Below are positions 21,222-31,512 of a stretch of DNA of 64,000 bases, piece after piece. Positions within the stretch are counted from its first letter, which is position 1, and each line of letters starts with the position of its first letter. A program made the translations under genes and the position numbers. The notes below the pieces were generated by a model. The model searched no databases, was not told the origin of the DNA, and worked only from the letters and a program-made list of their open reading frames with translations. The stretch is taken from positions 682,001-746,000 of the forward strand of contig NW_026944386.1 of the NCBI RefSeq assembly GCF_033439725.1, in the 5' to 3' direction. Source of the DNA: Neurospora tetraspora (Eukaryota; Ascomycota; Sordariomycetes; Sordariales; Sordariaceae).

Positions 21222-23705
21222 CTAGCCCAGCTTTATCTTCCGTCGTAGAGTGGGGTCCGATATACCACTGAAAGAACCTGGACCAAATTCTTGCTCGGTC
21301 AAGTCCTCAATAAAGAGTGGTTGCTTGTTCAACTCCTCAGAAACAAGATGTAGCTCGGCCGACCCAACTACAGAGTGATAGTCTTCAGCTTCTGTGTCCG
21401 CATCCAGCCGAATTTGATCTAGAATGAGAAAATGACCGTGAAACTCGCCGCGCAATGTCCTGAAGGCAAGTAAGAGACAATCCCATTCCTCTGTGATGAC
21501 TCTTTGATGCATAGTCTCCTGGCTTTGACTGTCAGGTTTGCAGGTCCGATAACTGATCCTCGGCGAGTCCCATAATCCCCATTCCATGACGCTCATAGAT
21601 GGACGAGAGTTTCTGAAGACGAAGGACTCGTGTCTGGAGCCATTGGGAATTGATTGTTCAAGGGCAAAGCTCATCTTCATTACCGGGCCTTCTACCCAGA
21701 GGTACTTGCTCACGTGTGGTAGGACACTAGTTGTCCCTTCATCCAAGAGATTCCCTTGTAGAAACTGAAGGAATGGGACCTGTATCTCGCCATTGTCATG
21801 CGTGACCTGCTGTGGAATCCAAAGTGAACTCACTTCGGCACCATATCCATATATCCCTGGACCGATATCTGGAAATTTGACTTGTCCTTCCCAGCCGAGC
21901 CAGGACCAACTGGGAAAGGCATCTCTTCTCAGCAAGCTTTCATGGGCGGGATACCATGTGAGACAGACAAGAAACTCCACCAGCAGACTCTGCTTGTATG
22001 CATCTACATCAATTGGAGTTGGAGAGCGTCTCTCAAGTTCCTTAAAATCCGATGCGTCATAGACAGGTATGCCCAAATATGTGACGACTGATATGCGTGA
22101 CAACAGGCCAGTTATAGCGTTCAGAGCATCGGATTGATAACTCAGGTGTCGCCCACTGTATTCTTCGATGTATCCGAAGAGCTCTTCCGTGGACACAGGG
22201 GTTATGTCGTCCCACTCTGGTCTTTCTGTTGGCGATATCGCTCTGAGAAAGTTCACTCCCAATGCCCGTCTCCGTCCTCCCGAATATTTACCCTCCATTT
22301 GGGGTACAGTACATTCATGCCACACAGCGTTCGAGCAGATGAACTCAACCTGGTAATCCGTGAAAAATAGCAGACGACGTGACAAGATGGCTTCTTGATA
22401 AGTCCATCCTCTCGTCATCCAAACTGAAGAGGCGACCAACTGCGCAGAATTGATAGCACTTGGCCGAAGAGCTGAAAGAGGACATGGATGCTTTGTTTGT
22501 GGTACCGAGGGATATGGTTTTCTTGGAAGATTATTGACACCTCGAAGACCAGAGGCTGAGTTTGATGCTGAAAATGCAACGATAGTTGCATAAGCTCCTT
22601 CATAGATGAAAGCCATGTTCTCGATTTGAGCGTGCTTTTCGTCCGCGTTGTTTTGATCAATACAATATTGATCAACCCATAAGTACCGCTCCCCAAGACG
22701 GTTTACAACGATCATTGCGTCTTCGATAAGTTTAGGTATAGCGTTGGGAAGCAGACGTACGCTCTTTGGCGAGAGTGTTTGCGTAGTACCTATATCATCT
22801 GCGCTCACCGGTGCGGACTGCGCGCCCCAAACGTAACTGAGAGCGAGATACCTGTCCGAAGTGTTTATCTCGACGACCTCCCGTGTATGGCAATCAATGC
22901 ATCGTACCACAGGCCCGGCCGATTGCTTGTCACCGGTTTTTGTTGTGCCTGATGCACATGTTTCGTGATGATTATCACATCGTTCGCACCAAGCCCGTAG
23001 TAAAGAATAATTGATTGATCCCGGGAAGAAAGGTAGGGCGGTTAGGTGGGGTTCTGCGTAGTTGCTGTCGAAGAATGGCCCAGTCGAAGAGACTTGGGGA
23101 ACAATCCAATGCCCGCTTGTCGGAAACTCATGATCACCTTCATAATAATCGGGCTCGCCGGCCAAAACGCAGAGGACCCTAGAATGGGCACAACCATGCA
23201 CATCGTAGGCCGCCGAGTCTGTGCCTGTAAGTATGGTCTTGAAATCATACGATCGCAAGGTGTAGACCCCTATCTCCCCATGGCGTTTGTTTTCTTTCGG
23301 TCGACACCGCATCGAATAAAAAAACCGGCAAAGTATGCATGATCCCTCCTTTTCAAGCTTTCCAAGAAAGAAAACGAACTCGGGTGAGAAGAGTGTCATG
23401 CCGAAAGCGGCTTTGAAATCGATCTTTTTGCATCGTTTACAGACTTTCGGCAGTTTCTTGTTCCGAATCAGAGGGATCTCTGTGATCGTGGATAGCTGGT
23501 GCGGGCCATCATCCGTGCCGCCAGTCGTACTGTCGGCCTGCTGAACCGATAGCTGGCGTCTCGATGAAAAGGAAGACTCCATGAGCAATGTGCGATGGTA
23601 TCGAAGGTTGCTCTTGACGGATCCAGAAGCTAGAACTATGGAGTTATTGAAGTTTTCAGCGAGGCCGAGGCACACGCTTTTCGGACGTTGTTGCCCAATG
23701 GTCAC
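21222..23705 (-). CDS. Intact HET-domain protein, 827 aa
   Basis: A single uninterrupted frame. The listed start gives 827 residues; an in-frame ATG at residue 42 (MESSFSSRR) is an alternative and would put the first Cys motif closer to the N-terminus. Cys pairs CKRCKK (about residue 88) and CILCRFF suggest a zinc-binding N-terminus. The HET domain is complete: LALSYVWG at about 287, IPKLIEDAMIVVNRLGERYL, WVDQYCIDQ at about 338, and IYEGAYATIVAFSA. TRGWTYQEAILSRRLLFF follows at about 430, then the Trp-rich SWSWLGWEG motif. These proteins act in allorecognition and programmed cell death after hyphal fusion. No stop or frameshift is seen, in contrast to the decayed HET gene 4.3 kb away. The HET core and C-terminal repertoire differ enough that the two are distant paralogues. 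Confidence 0.9.
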   Translation of the reverse strand: MTIGQQRPKSVCLGLAENFNNSIVLASGSVKSNLRYHRTLLMESSFSSRRQLSVQQADSTTGGTDDGPHQLSTITEIPLIRNKKLPKVCKRCKKIDFKAAFGMTLFSPEFVFFLGKLEKEGSCILCRFFYSMRCRPKENKRHGEIGVYTLRSYDFKTILTGTDSAAYDVHGCAHSRVLCVLAGEPDYYEGDHEFPTSGHWIVPQVSSTGPFFDSNYAEPHLTALPFFPGSINYSLLRAWCERCDNHHETCASGTTKTGDKQSAGPVVRCIDCHTREVVEINTSDRYLALSYVWGAQSAPVSADDIGTTQTLSPKSVRLLPNAIPKLIEDAMIVVNRLGERYLWVDQYCIDQNNADEKHAQIENMAFIYEGAYATIVAFSASNSASGLRGVNNLPRKPYPSVPQTKHPCPLSALRPSAINSAQLVASSVWMTRGWTYQEAILSRRLLFFTDYQVEFICSNAVWHECTVPQMEGKYSGGRRRALGVNFLRAISPTERPEWDDITPVSTEELFGYIEEYSGRHLSYQSDALNAITGLLSRISVVTYLGIPVYDASDFKELERRSPTPIDVDAYKQSLLVEFLVCLTWYPAHESLLRRDAFPSWSWLGWEGQVKFPDIGPGIYGYGAEVSSLWIPQQVTHDNGEIQVPFLQFLQGNLLDEGTTSVLPHVSKYLWVEGPVMKMSFALEQSIPNGSRHESFVFRNSRPSMSVMEWGLWDSPRISYRTCKPDSQSQETMHQRVITEEWDCLLLAFRTLRGEFHGHFLILDQIRLDADTEAEDYHSVVGSAELHLVSEELNKQPLFIEDLTEQEFGPGSFSGISDPTLRRKIKLG

Positions 23706-24596
23706 CTGATCTCGAAGGCATTGTGTCTGCCTTGAATGGCTGATGGCGGGCGACGATGGTTGGCTGCATCATGACAGGTATCTTGTCTGAATCTGAATGG
23801 TTAGCTATGACACGGGTGGATGTGCTGCTGTACAACGTCTCACCACGCAATCAATCCTTTGGTCAACCTCCCTCAAGCTTATATGAATTCCTGGACGATA
23901 TAATTGGTCAGATTGACGGGGAATGGCGGTGCGAGAGATGCATGGCTGAGCGGGCGGTGGTGTTGTGGGTTGTGGAGCTCTTCGTCGAGCAGGATGAAGC
24001 CGAGACGGAAGAGAAGAAGGGCAGAATCCGCTGCCATTTGCAGGATCCTAATATTTCCAATTTCTCTCAGCATTGGCGTCACTGCATTGCTCTTGCCCTG
24101 AGGTTTCCAGTTGGGAGAAGATTGGGGAGTTGGAGAACGAGGGAAGGCGCGGCCGGCAGTCGAATTGGAACAACACAGCATGAACGTGCTGTGAAAGCAG
24201 CCATACAGGAATGAATAAAAATGCCTTAGTCTGCGTTTGTTCTGGTACAGTTTTCGTATGAAGGGCCTCATACGACAGGTTTTGCACTCAAGAAGGCGAC
24301 CAACTTGCCAAACTCAACGCGGAACCGTCGAATTGGAATTGAGTCGAGTTGGGTTGAGTAAGATGGGTAATTTCAAGCGCTGAACCAAAACCGTACGAGA
24401 ACAAACACGGCCTTACATCCTCACAAACCAAACAACGCGGTATGCCAGACTTGAAGTCGTGAACCTAGAACCAACGTTTCCAAAACAAATTCTAGAGGAT
24501 CCAACCAGTAGCATGTGGGATGTCCAAACCCTGTGCCCATTCATAATATGAACCGATGTCCAGCAGGCCACACTCATCAACAGAATCACCCACCCT
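23706..24596. other. Intergenic, 0.9 kb
   Basis: This holds the promoter of the intact HET gene and the region downstream of the MFS transporter. The ORFs on both strands overlap and look random. No repeat or RNA gene is seen. Confidence 0.45.
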
Positions 24597-26248
24597 TTAC
24601 TCGCTTCTCTTGGGCTTGTTGGGCAGACCATACCAACAAATCATCATAACCACAAACAACCCAATAACAATCGGATGCAGCACAAACGTGCCAGCCGCCT
24701 GCGCCAACAAACCCGTTGTAAACGGAGCCGCCGCGCCTCCCGAGCTTCCAAACGCGGAGATCACGCCCATCCCGCTAACCTGCTTCTGCTTGCTAATATT
24801 CCGCATAAACACTGCCGCAGCACACGGATACACAGGTCCCAGCAGCAGACCAACAATGGCAACAGCCACCGCGTTTCCGATCAGGTTGGGCACCAGCCAA
24901 ACCACGAGCTGAAACGCACACGCTCCCACGACGACAATGACGACGAACAATTTCTCCCCGATCCGATGCGCCGGCGGCGCCAGTAGAAACCTTCCCAGCG
25001 TGATGCCGCCCCAAAAACCAGCAGTGACGTAACCGACCGAGCCGTCGTGCACATGGCGCGAGTCCATCAAGAAGGTGTTCACCCAGCCGGAGATACTAAC
25101 TTCGGCGCCTTGGTAGGCGAAGATGAACAGCGCACCAAGTAGTACCACCTTGTTGGACAGCGCGGAAACCATAGCCGTGACGTCGGCGCGCCAGTCACGT
25201 TTGGGTGCCGCCGTTGAGCCCGACTGACCACCACTTCCACCAGTAGAACCCAAGTGCTGCTGGGTATCCCTCTCATAATGCCAAAACGCACAAGTCCCAC
25301 ATACGCCCCCCAAAACCGTCAACCCCAAGCTCAACGCATAATACCGACTCCAGACCACTTCAAAAACCGTTACCATCGCCGTCGCCAGCAGCGGGCCGAC
25401 GGTACCTCCAATACCATACGAGCCGTGCATCATCGACAAAGCAGTAGTCGAATTACTCAGCGATCCGCAAAACACGTTGCCCATGGCCAGGTTAATTGAC
25501 ATGCCGAACCCAACAAAGAAGAAGCCCACCACGATGGCGGGGTACGGAGCGGTGGCAATCATGGGGATGTACCCCAGTGATATGAGGCCCTGGCCGACGG
25601 CAAGCGTCTTGGCGCGCCCGAGCCGCTCGCGGATGGCGTCGACGAAGAAGGCGGCGGCGATGAAGCCGAGGGCGTTGCCGACGAAGATGAGGGAGACGAT
25701 GGCGTAGCCTATGGAGTAGTATCTTTGTTGGTTTGTGTTAGTACCAATGTTCGAAAGGGCGAGGAAGGGAAAGGGACGTACTTTTCCATAGCGGGGATCA
25801 AAGCACCCGGCGCGGAATCGCTCATGCCGTTGCTAAAACAAATCAGACACATCGCTAACAGCCGCCAGCGGTTCATGTAAGGCTCCATGATGCTTTGCAT
25901 CGCTTCGACGCTATCGCTGTTTGCGCTATCATCGTTCAAAGAGTCCTTGGGAGTTCCAGGACGGCTCTGGTCCTCCAGCTCGGGGCCAGAACTGAAGATG
26001 GTGGTTGTCGTTGTGACGGGCCGAGGGCCATTGTCTTTGCCGAATGTAGAAACGAGGTTGATTCGGTATGTTGAAGCCGACTTGTTGGATCTCGGAGTCC
26101 GGGAAAGTGGTTGGAGTTCGATAGGCAGCTGAACCTCTTGCGGAGCGCCGGGGTAGGTCCGGGGCACGGCCTTCCCGGGAGCAGAGGGAAGTTCGAGAGG
26201 AGGTGCGCTTTCGACGGCGATAAGGCCGTGGAACATCATTGCGTCCAT
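24597..26248 (-). CDS. MFS transporter, BSC6-like
   Basis: Exons 26248-25782 and 25722-24597 (donor GTACGT, acceptor CAAAG) give 530 residues. The first in-frame ATG of good context is at 26248 (MDAMMFHGL); the frame is open further upstream only with non-ATG codons. Residues 1-130 are a disordered Ser/Thr/Pro-rich cytosolic tail. The first membrane segment begins at about 133 with CLICFSNGMSDSAPGALIPAME, the signature of the fungal BSC6-like branch of the major facilitator superfamily. MMHGSYGIGGTVGPLLAT and GYVTAGFWGGITLGR are further family motifs. These are plasma-membrane or vacuolar carriers of unknown substrate. Twelve segments are expected. Long cytosolic tail and loop (STGGSGGQSG region) are normal for the family. 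Confidence 0.82.
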
Positions 26249-26922
26249 GATGAGGTGACACTCAAGTCGATGGCGAGGAGTGCTTGGCAATTTGCCCACA
26301 CCAACGGCCGGTGGAAAGAGTCAGAAAACAATCGATGAACGGACATTGTTTTGAATGGCAGGAGCGATGGAGGTTAATAAAGGCGGTCCAAAGTGGGGCT
26401 GCCGACATCGCGATAACCGGAAGAAGCCGATGGGAGTCTGGACCGACGCCACCGTCTGGCTACCACAGTAAGCTTCGGGCTATCACGTAAGGAAAAGCTC
26501 TCCCGGGCTCGCATTAGTCGGCGCTAATCAAGACGTGCAGACTGCAGCCGGTGAACATCGGTACAGAGATAAGGCACCCAGACTTCCTTACTCAGCAGGC
26601 AGGTACGTATTCCCGCCGACGAGTGTTCGACTAGGACACTTCACTCGCAATCACTCCCCTTTCGTTCATTGTTGTTTTCTCGTAGATAGTACATTTCTAG
26701 AATGAAGAAGCAGTCGATGTTGACCGCATTTGTCCATTTATGAACTTCATGTATAAACCAGTCATCAACTTGAAGCGGCCGGATTTGTAATGGAGTCATT
26801 CATGTTGCTACAAAGGAAGGCGTACCTGAGATGTTCAGGTCAGTCAGTTGGCGTCCGAACGGACATCATGAGAAATCATGGAAGCGGCGTTGATAGGTGA
26901 TAACTACTTTCGGGACTCGGGA
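26249..26922. other. Intergenic, 0.67 kb
   Basis: It holds the promoter of the BSC6-like transporter and the left flank of the first copy of the triplicated cassette. Nothing specific is recognised. Confidence 0.4.
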
Positions 26923-27438
26923 AATGAAGGCAAGAGCATTGCAGGTAATTGGAAAAAAAAAAATATTCAAGGATGCAATCCAGGGCACTCATCATCATCA
27001 TCACCAGTAGCAGCAGCAGCATGACATTCATCGGCACCCCAGCTGGGTACCAAGAAGACAAAGTCAGCACGCAAAAGCCTCAAAGTTTCCAACACACATA
27101 TTTGGATGTTGGTATGTTCCCAACACCCAAGACAGGAAACAAGGAAAATCTCCTAACAACACTCACCGACGCTTACCTACCTATATCCTAGGAGACCAAA
27201 CCACCCCGAGCCCTTCACTTCACCTCCAGTCCCGGTCTCAGTCCCAATTCATTCTTCACCTCGCCAAAGCCATCGAGCCTCCCTCTGTCGAGCCCAGCCT
27301 CCATCAAGTCTCCATTAAGAAATTCACTCACCGACAATCCACCGTGCTTGCGGGAATATTCAGAGACAAGTGATCATCATCAACACGCACTCGATCTGCA
27401 AAAAGTGCACTCGGAAGAGCCAGCCGCCTGCGGCCTAA
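26923..27438 (+). repeat. Cassette copy 1: leader plus 3' remnant of the small Cys gene
   Basis: The copy begins with AATGAAGGCAAGAGCATTG and has the same ordered landmarks as the other two: an A-run, CAAGGATG, ACTCATCATCATCA, an ATTCATCG-CACCCCAGCT block, TTTCCAACAC, GACAGGAAAC, ACCGACGCTTAC and CTTCACCTCCAGTCCC. After the leader, an open stretch at 27319-27438 ends in a peptide (RQVIIINTHSICKKC) that matches the end of the 79-aa gene in copy 2 (TQVLVINTHSYCAYC). It is preceded by TAA and lacks the ATG and the first Cys motif, so this is a truncated remnant of a paralogue. Confidence 0.75.
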
Positions 27439-27489
27439 ATGGCGGGCTGGAGATCTAGATCTCTGTCAGTCAGCGATCGGAGAAAGGAC

Positions 27490-28290
27490 CGACGAGAGGT
27501 TCATGTTTGAAGCGAAGGAAGGCAAAGGCTCTGCTGACATGAAAATAGAAGGCAGGTGGGTTTTCGGTTCCTGTCATAAGTACATGGTTGAATTTGACGA
27601 AGAAATGAAGGCAAGAGCACGTTGACGCTGTCCGGCCGGAAGAAATTTAAAAACAAAAATCAAGGAAGTATCGAGGACACTCATCATCATCATCTACGAC
27701 ACATTCATCGGAACCCCAGCTACGTACCGATACGACGAAACCAGTAAAAAGGCTCAAGGCTTCGAACACGGGTGCGTATTGGTAGAGGTATATTTATATT
27801 TCCAACACCTATCCACCTTTGAGACAGGAAACCAGGAAAATGTCTTATGAACACCTACTTACCGACGCTTACATCCTAGACTCGAAAACCAACCCACCTT
27901 AAACCACCCCGAACCGGCAAGCTTCACCTCCAGTCCCCTTCCCCCGAAGTCACTATCGCATCGAATTCGAGCCTCCATCAGGCAGGCAGGCATTCACGCC
28001 AACCCAGTGCATCGATCCCGATCCGCACCAGCAAAGAATCCCGCCCAAAATGTGCTTTAAGATAATCGAAACCTTCCCCTGCTCGACGCCTGGCTGCAAA
28101 GAAGAGAGCATGGAAGACCGATACTCCAGAGGCGACATGTGCGAGGAGGTGGTGCGCTTTCAACAGAATTCTGTCGTTCAACGCGCGATCGATTGGTATT
28201 GGGGCAAATGCGGGAAGGTTCGGACACAAGTGCTCGTCATCAACACGCACTCGTATTGCGCATATTGCACTTGGATCCGAAATATGTAGT
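27490..28290 (+). repeat. Cassette copy 2: leader plus intact small Cys gene
   Basis: This copy starts upstream with GACGAGAGG-TTCATGT-TGAAGC, shared with copy 3, followed by the AATGAAGGCAAGAGCA landmark near 27603. The leader order is the same as in copies 1 and 3, and the leader ends in GCTTCACCTCCAGTCCCC near 27940. It is the only copy that still carries a complete small ORF (28050-28289). By eye, identity between copies is in blocks separated by small indels. Confidence 0.75.
28050..28289 (+). CDS. Small Cys-containing protein, 79 aa, unknown
   Basis: The ORF runs from an ATG preceded by CCCAAA to TAG. The protein starts MCFKIIETFPCSTPGCKE and ends with INTHSYCAYCTW. Cysteines are at the N-terminus (C2, C11, C16), in the middle (CEE, GKCGK) and in a C-terminal CxxC. 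There is no hydrophobic signal peptide, so it is probably intracellular. The start resembles small fungal proteins beginning MCxxxxxxxxC that I recall as common and uncharacterised in Sordariales, possibly zinc-binding. That it is real is supported by the related C-terminal peptide in cassette copy 1, conserved at the protein level (INTHS-C--C). Function is unknown. Confidence 0.55.
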   Translation: MCFKIIETFPCSTPGCKEESMEDRYSRGDMCEEVVRFQQNSVVQRAIDWYWGKCGKVRTQVLVINTHSYCAYCTWIRNM

Positions 28291-28815
28291 GATTAGTAGT
28301 AGGGACAATGTAATATTATTGGAGGCGATGGGATGAATGGTTGCTACTGCTGGGAGGAAAAGTTTTGAGGAAGACTAGTGTAGGTTGGGTATGGGAGTTA
28401 ATTGAGGCTGCTGGATTTACCAGAGGCAGTCTTAGTATCGCCATTTATGTCCTTTTCAAACTGTTATCTATCGGATTCACAACTTACACGTATGCTCTTC
28501 ATGGAATTGAAGTTGACACAGCTCGGAAGGGCCACCATCCGGCCTCGATAATAAATTTCTTCTCTTCGCTTGCAGTAGTCAAGAGTCCAACCCAGGCTTG
28601 AAAACTCTACTAGAACAGTCAGAGTTCGGAGAGATCACAACTGGAGGACTTGCGTGCGCTGAGAAAAGTCATTGAAAGCTAGAGGTACCTACCTCCATTA
28701 CATTCACGACGAAGTCTACCCAGCGAGGCCATCACTACCTTACCTTTTATACAATATCTATCCAACCTGCCCAAAACAATCCAGACCGCTTCGGCGACGG
28801 AACCCGCCGCCACGA

Positions 28816-29280
28816 CGAGAGATGGTTCATGTCTGAAGCCAAGGCAGGCAAATGTCTTGGCATAAAACAAAAGGAAGGAGGGTTTTTGGTTCCTTCACAA
28901 GGTTGAATGTGACGAGCAAATGAAGGCAAGAGCATTTGTCGGCCGAAAAAAAAAAAAGAAAAAAAAAAGAAAAAAAAAAAAAGTCAAGGATGTATCCAGG
29001 ATACTCATCATCATTAGCATCATCCGCATTAGATTCGTCAACACTTTAGCTACAGTACCAAGAGGAAAACGCCAGCGGAAAAGGTCAGCGTTTCCAACAC
29101 GGCCACGTATTAGTGTATTCATATTCCCAATACCTACCGTAGACGTACCTCCAAGAAAGACAGGAAATAGGAAATAATATCCTGCAAGTACCTACTCACC
29201 AACGCTTACATTCAACCTAGAAAACCAGATCACCCCAAACCACTCCAAACCCTCAAGCTTCAGCTCCAATCTGAAGCAAA
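28816..29280 (+). repeat. Cassette copy 3: leader only
   Basis: It has GACGAGAGATGGTTCATGTC, AATGAAGGCAAGAGCATT, a long A-rich run (28947-28981), CAAGGATGTATCCAGGATAC, TACCAAGAGGAAAAC, GACAGGAAAT, CAACGCTTACAT and CTTCAGCTCC in the same order as copies 1 and 2. I could not find the small Cys ORF downstream, so the coding part seems to be lost or unrecognisable. The flank between copies 2 and 3 (28291-28815) shows nothing else. Confidence 0.7.
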
Positions 29281-31427
29281 GATATGCCGCAGTTGAACGT
29301 TGATGTGATCTCGTCGTTACACGAATGGCGGGGTCTTTTCTTCTTCTTCTTCTACTACCATGTCATGTGTTGATTAATCTTTTCATCATTCTCATCGCCA
29401 TCTTTCACGGGCAGAGTAAAATGTACATCACATCGATCAAGTTGATTATACTTGAAAGCATTTAGGTGGATCTCCACGTCACGCAAACCATGACCCGATC
29501 GATATATGATCATTGTCACCAAGGATACTCATCAGCTTTACACTGCGTGTGTTAACTAGCGTGTTGTGCATGCGCGTCTTAAACCCTTGAAGAAGAAGAA
29601 GACCCTAAGCAACAGACCCTCTACGGCTGGCTCTACGAGAGCAACATCGCCTCATTCATGCAAATGGAAGGCAGCTACCTAGCCGGGCATGGATATAGCT
29701 TCCAAAGGATACAAAGGAGTTCATGTCCATGTCGGTCTCAATGGTACTTGTAGCATGTTAGAGGTGCTATATAGACAAAGTCGGAGTGTCTGCCATCATA
29801 GACTGTTACACTCCCCGTCTTGAGACCTCTCTCTCTCTCTATGTATTCTGACCAACAGCGTGGAGACGATAGCTCAAACCCCTATGCACAAAAGTGATCG
29901 TGGACGTGACTACATATACCGCAGAAGCAGTCACTTGGGACATGCAGAAGGTGGTATAACCACCGACCGACTTTACACGTTCACAAGCCACAAAGCGAGG
30001 TATGTCTGAGGCGGCGCCGGCTTTGCATCTCGGCGGCACAGGGTGGCGTAGTCTCGGTACTACGACTCGGGACTCCGGAAGACGGGAATAGCTTCATATT
30101 AAGATGGTAGCTAATATTCATCGATGTTATTTGTAGAGCACAAGACCCTTGAGTGTCGTACAACTTAAGCTTACTAGGAAGGAGCCTTACCTCACTTACT
30201 TACCCGTACCAGAAATTCAGTACAATTCTATTTGCCATCAGACACCAAATAGTAACGAAGGTGGTTTAAGAGGTAGTTTCGGACTAGCCCCACCACACAC
30301 TGACATAACTGACACGAGTTGGCGATCAGGTAAGATATGAAACGTGGTTTTGGGCTTTCACACTAGTAGAAGATCTCGGGAGCAGCCATCTTCAAAACAT
30401 GGAGTTGTTGTTGTTGTGGCGTTATCCCAAGTAGGATAGCGTACGCAGCGTGGCTGTATCTAGTTGGTTCCATATAGCCGTGCTGCTGCTGGCTTGCTTG
30501 AAACTGGGTTGTTGTCTTCTGAAGATGCCGCAAGGCTCAGGTCAGATCAGGTCATTGATGGGCGGCACTAGAAGGCGAGAGAAATGTCTGGTAGAAATCC
30601 GAGGCGCGATAGCCGATGATGATGAGACGCAACATTTGGCGGACTGTGGGGGATATGACGGAACCAAGAGAAAAAGGGTTGGTCCAAAGTTTCAAGGTTC
30701 GACCTAGATGATCCTGCGGCGCGGCAACGGCAAAGGAGCGAAAACGGCAGCGAGCGGCGGCAGCGGCGGCGGGATCGGATCGGAGTCGGAGGGTTGTAAG
30801 AAGGGTGTCTGGGTGTTTGAATCCGAATCTGCCCATCTTGATTTATGGCGTGAAGCCAGCGGCATGTTGCAAATGCCGTAGCCATTGAGGTGCGGTACCT
30901 CTATTGTATTGAGAGCACCGCACTGATACTGATTGAATGGTGCGGAGGGCTCTGTCTGAAATTTTTTCATGCGAACATGATTCACTTTCTTCACTACCCC
31001 ATCCATGGTGATTTGATTGATTGCCTGTTTGTCGCTTGACTCGGCAACATGCCTCACACTTGTAAGAGACAGAGAGCCAGAGCGAGGGAGGGAGGCCGGG
31101 CCCGCGACGGAACCAGCAAACTCGTTCAAAGCGGGGTTGGGAAACTATGACAGAGTGAAAAAGAAGGCGTGACGGCTCCCAGCATGGCTTGTGTGATATC
31201 GTGATGCTGTTGTGTCTAATTTGCTTCCTTCCCAAAGCAGTGCCGGGCAGCAAAGGTGTGTATGTGGTCACCCTTGCGGTTATCTGGACTCTTGTTGCTT
31301 GACTGATTGCCCCGTTCTCCTTTTCTGTTTCTCTTGTCATCATGTCTGTAACGACACATCTCATCCAAACCTAACCTAATATCAGTGAGAGTGGTCTTGA
31401 CTTCCATCATGATGGGCTGAATGGGTC

Positions 31428-31512
<85 letters not shown>
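31428..31512. repeat. GTT/AAC microsatellite
   Basis: An uninterrupted run of about 28 TGT units, ended by TTATTG. It is not inside a supported gene. Confidence 0.97.

Noticed and set aside
28920-29177. Lys-rich ORF over the A-run in cassette copy 3
   Set aside because: It is produced by the poly-A stretch of the repeated leader and is not conserved in copies 1 and 2.
29750-29830. Possible solo long terminal repeat (TGTTAG...TGTTACA)
   Set aside because: No paired end, primer site or target duplication could be found.
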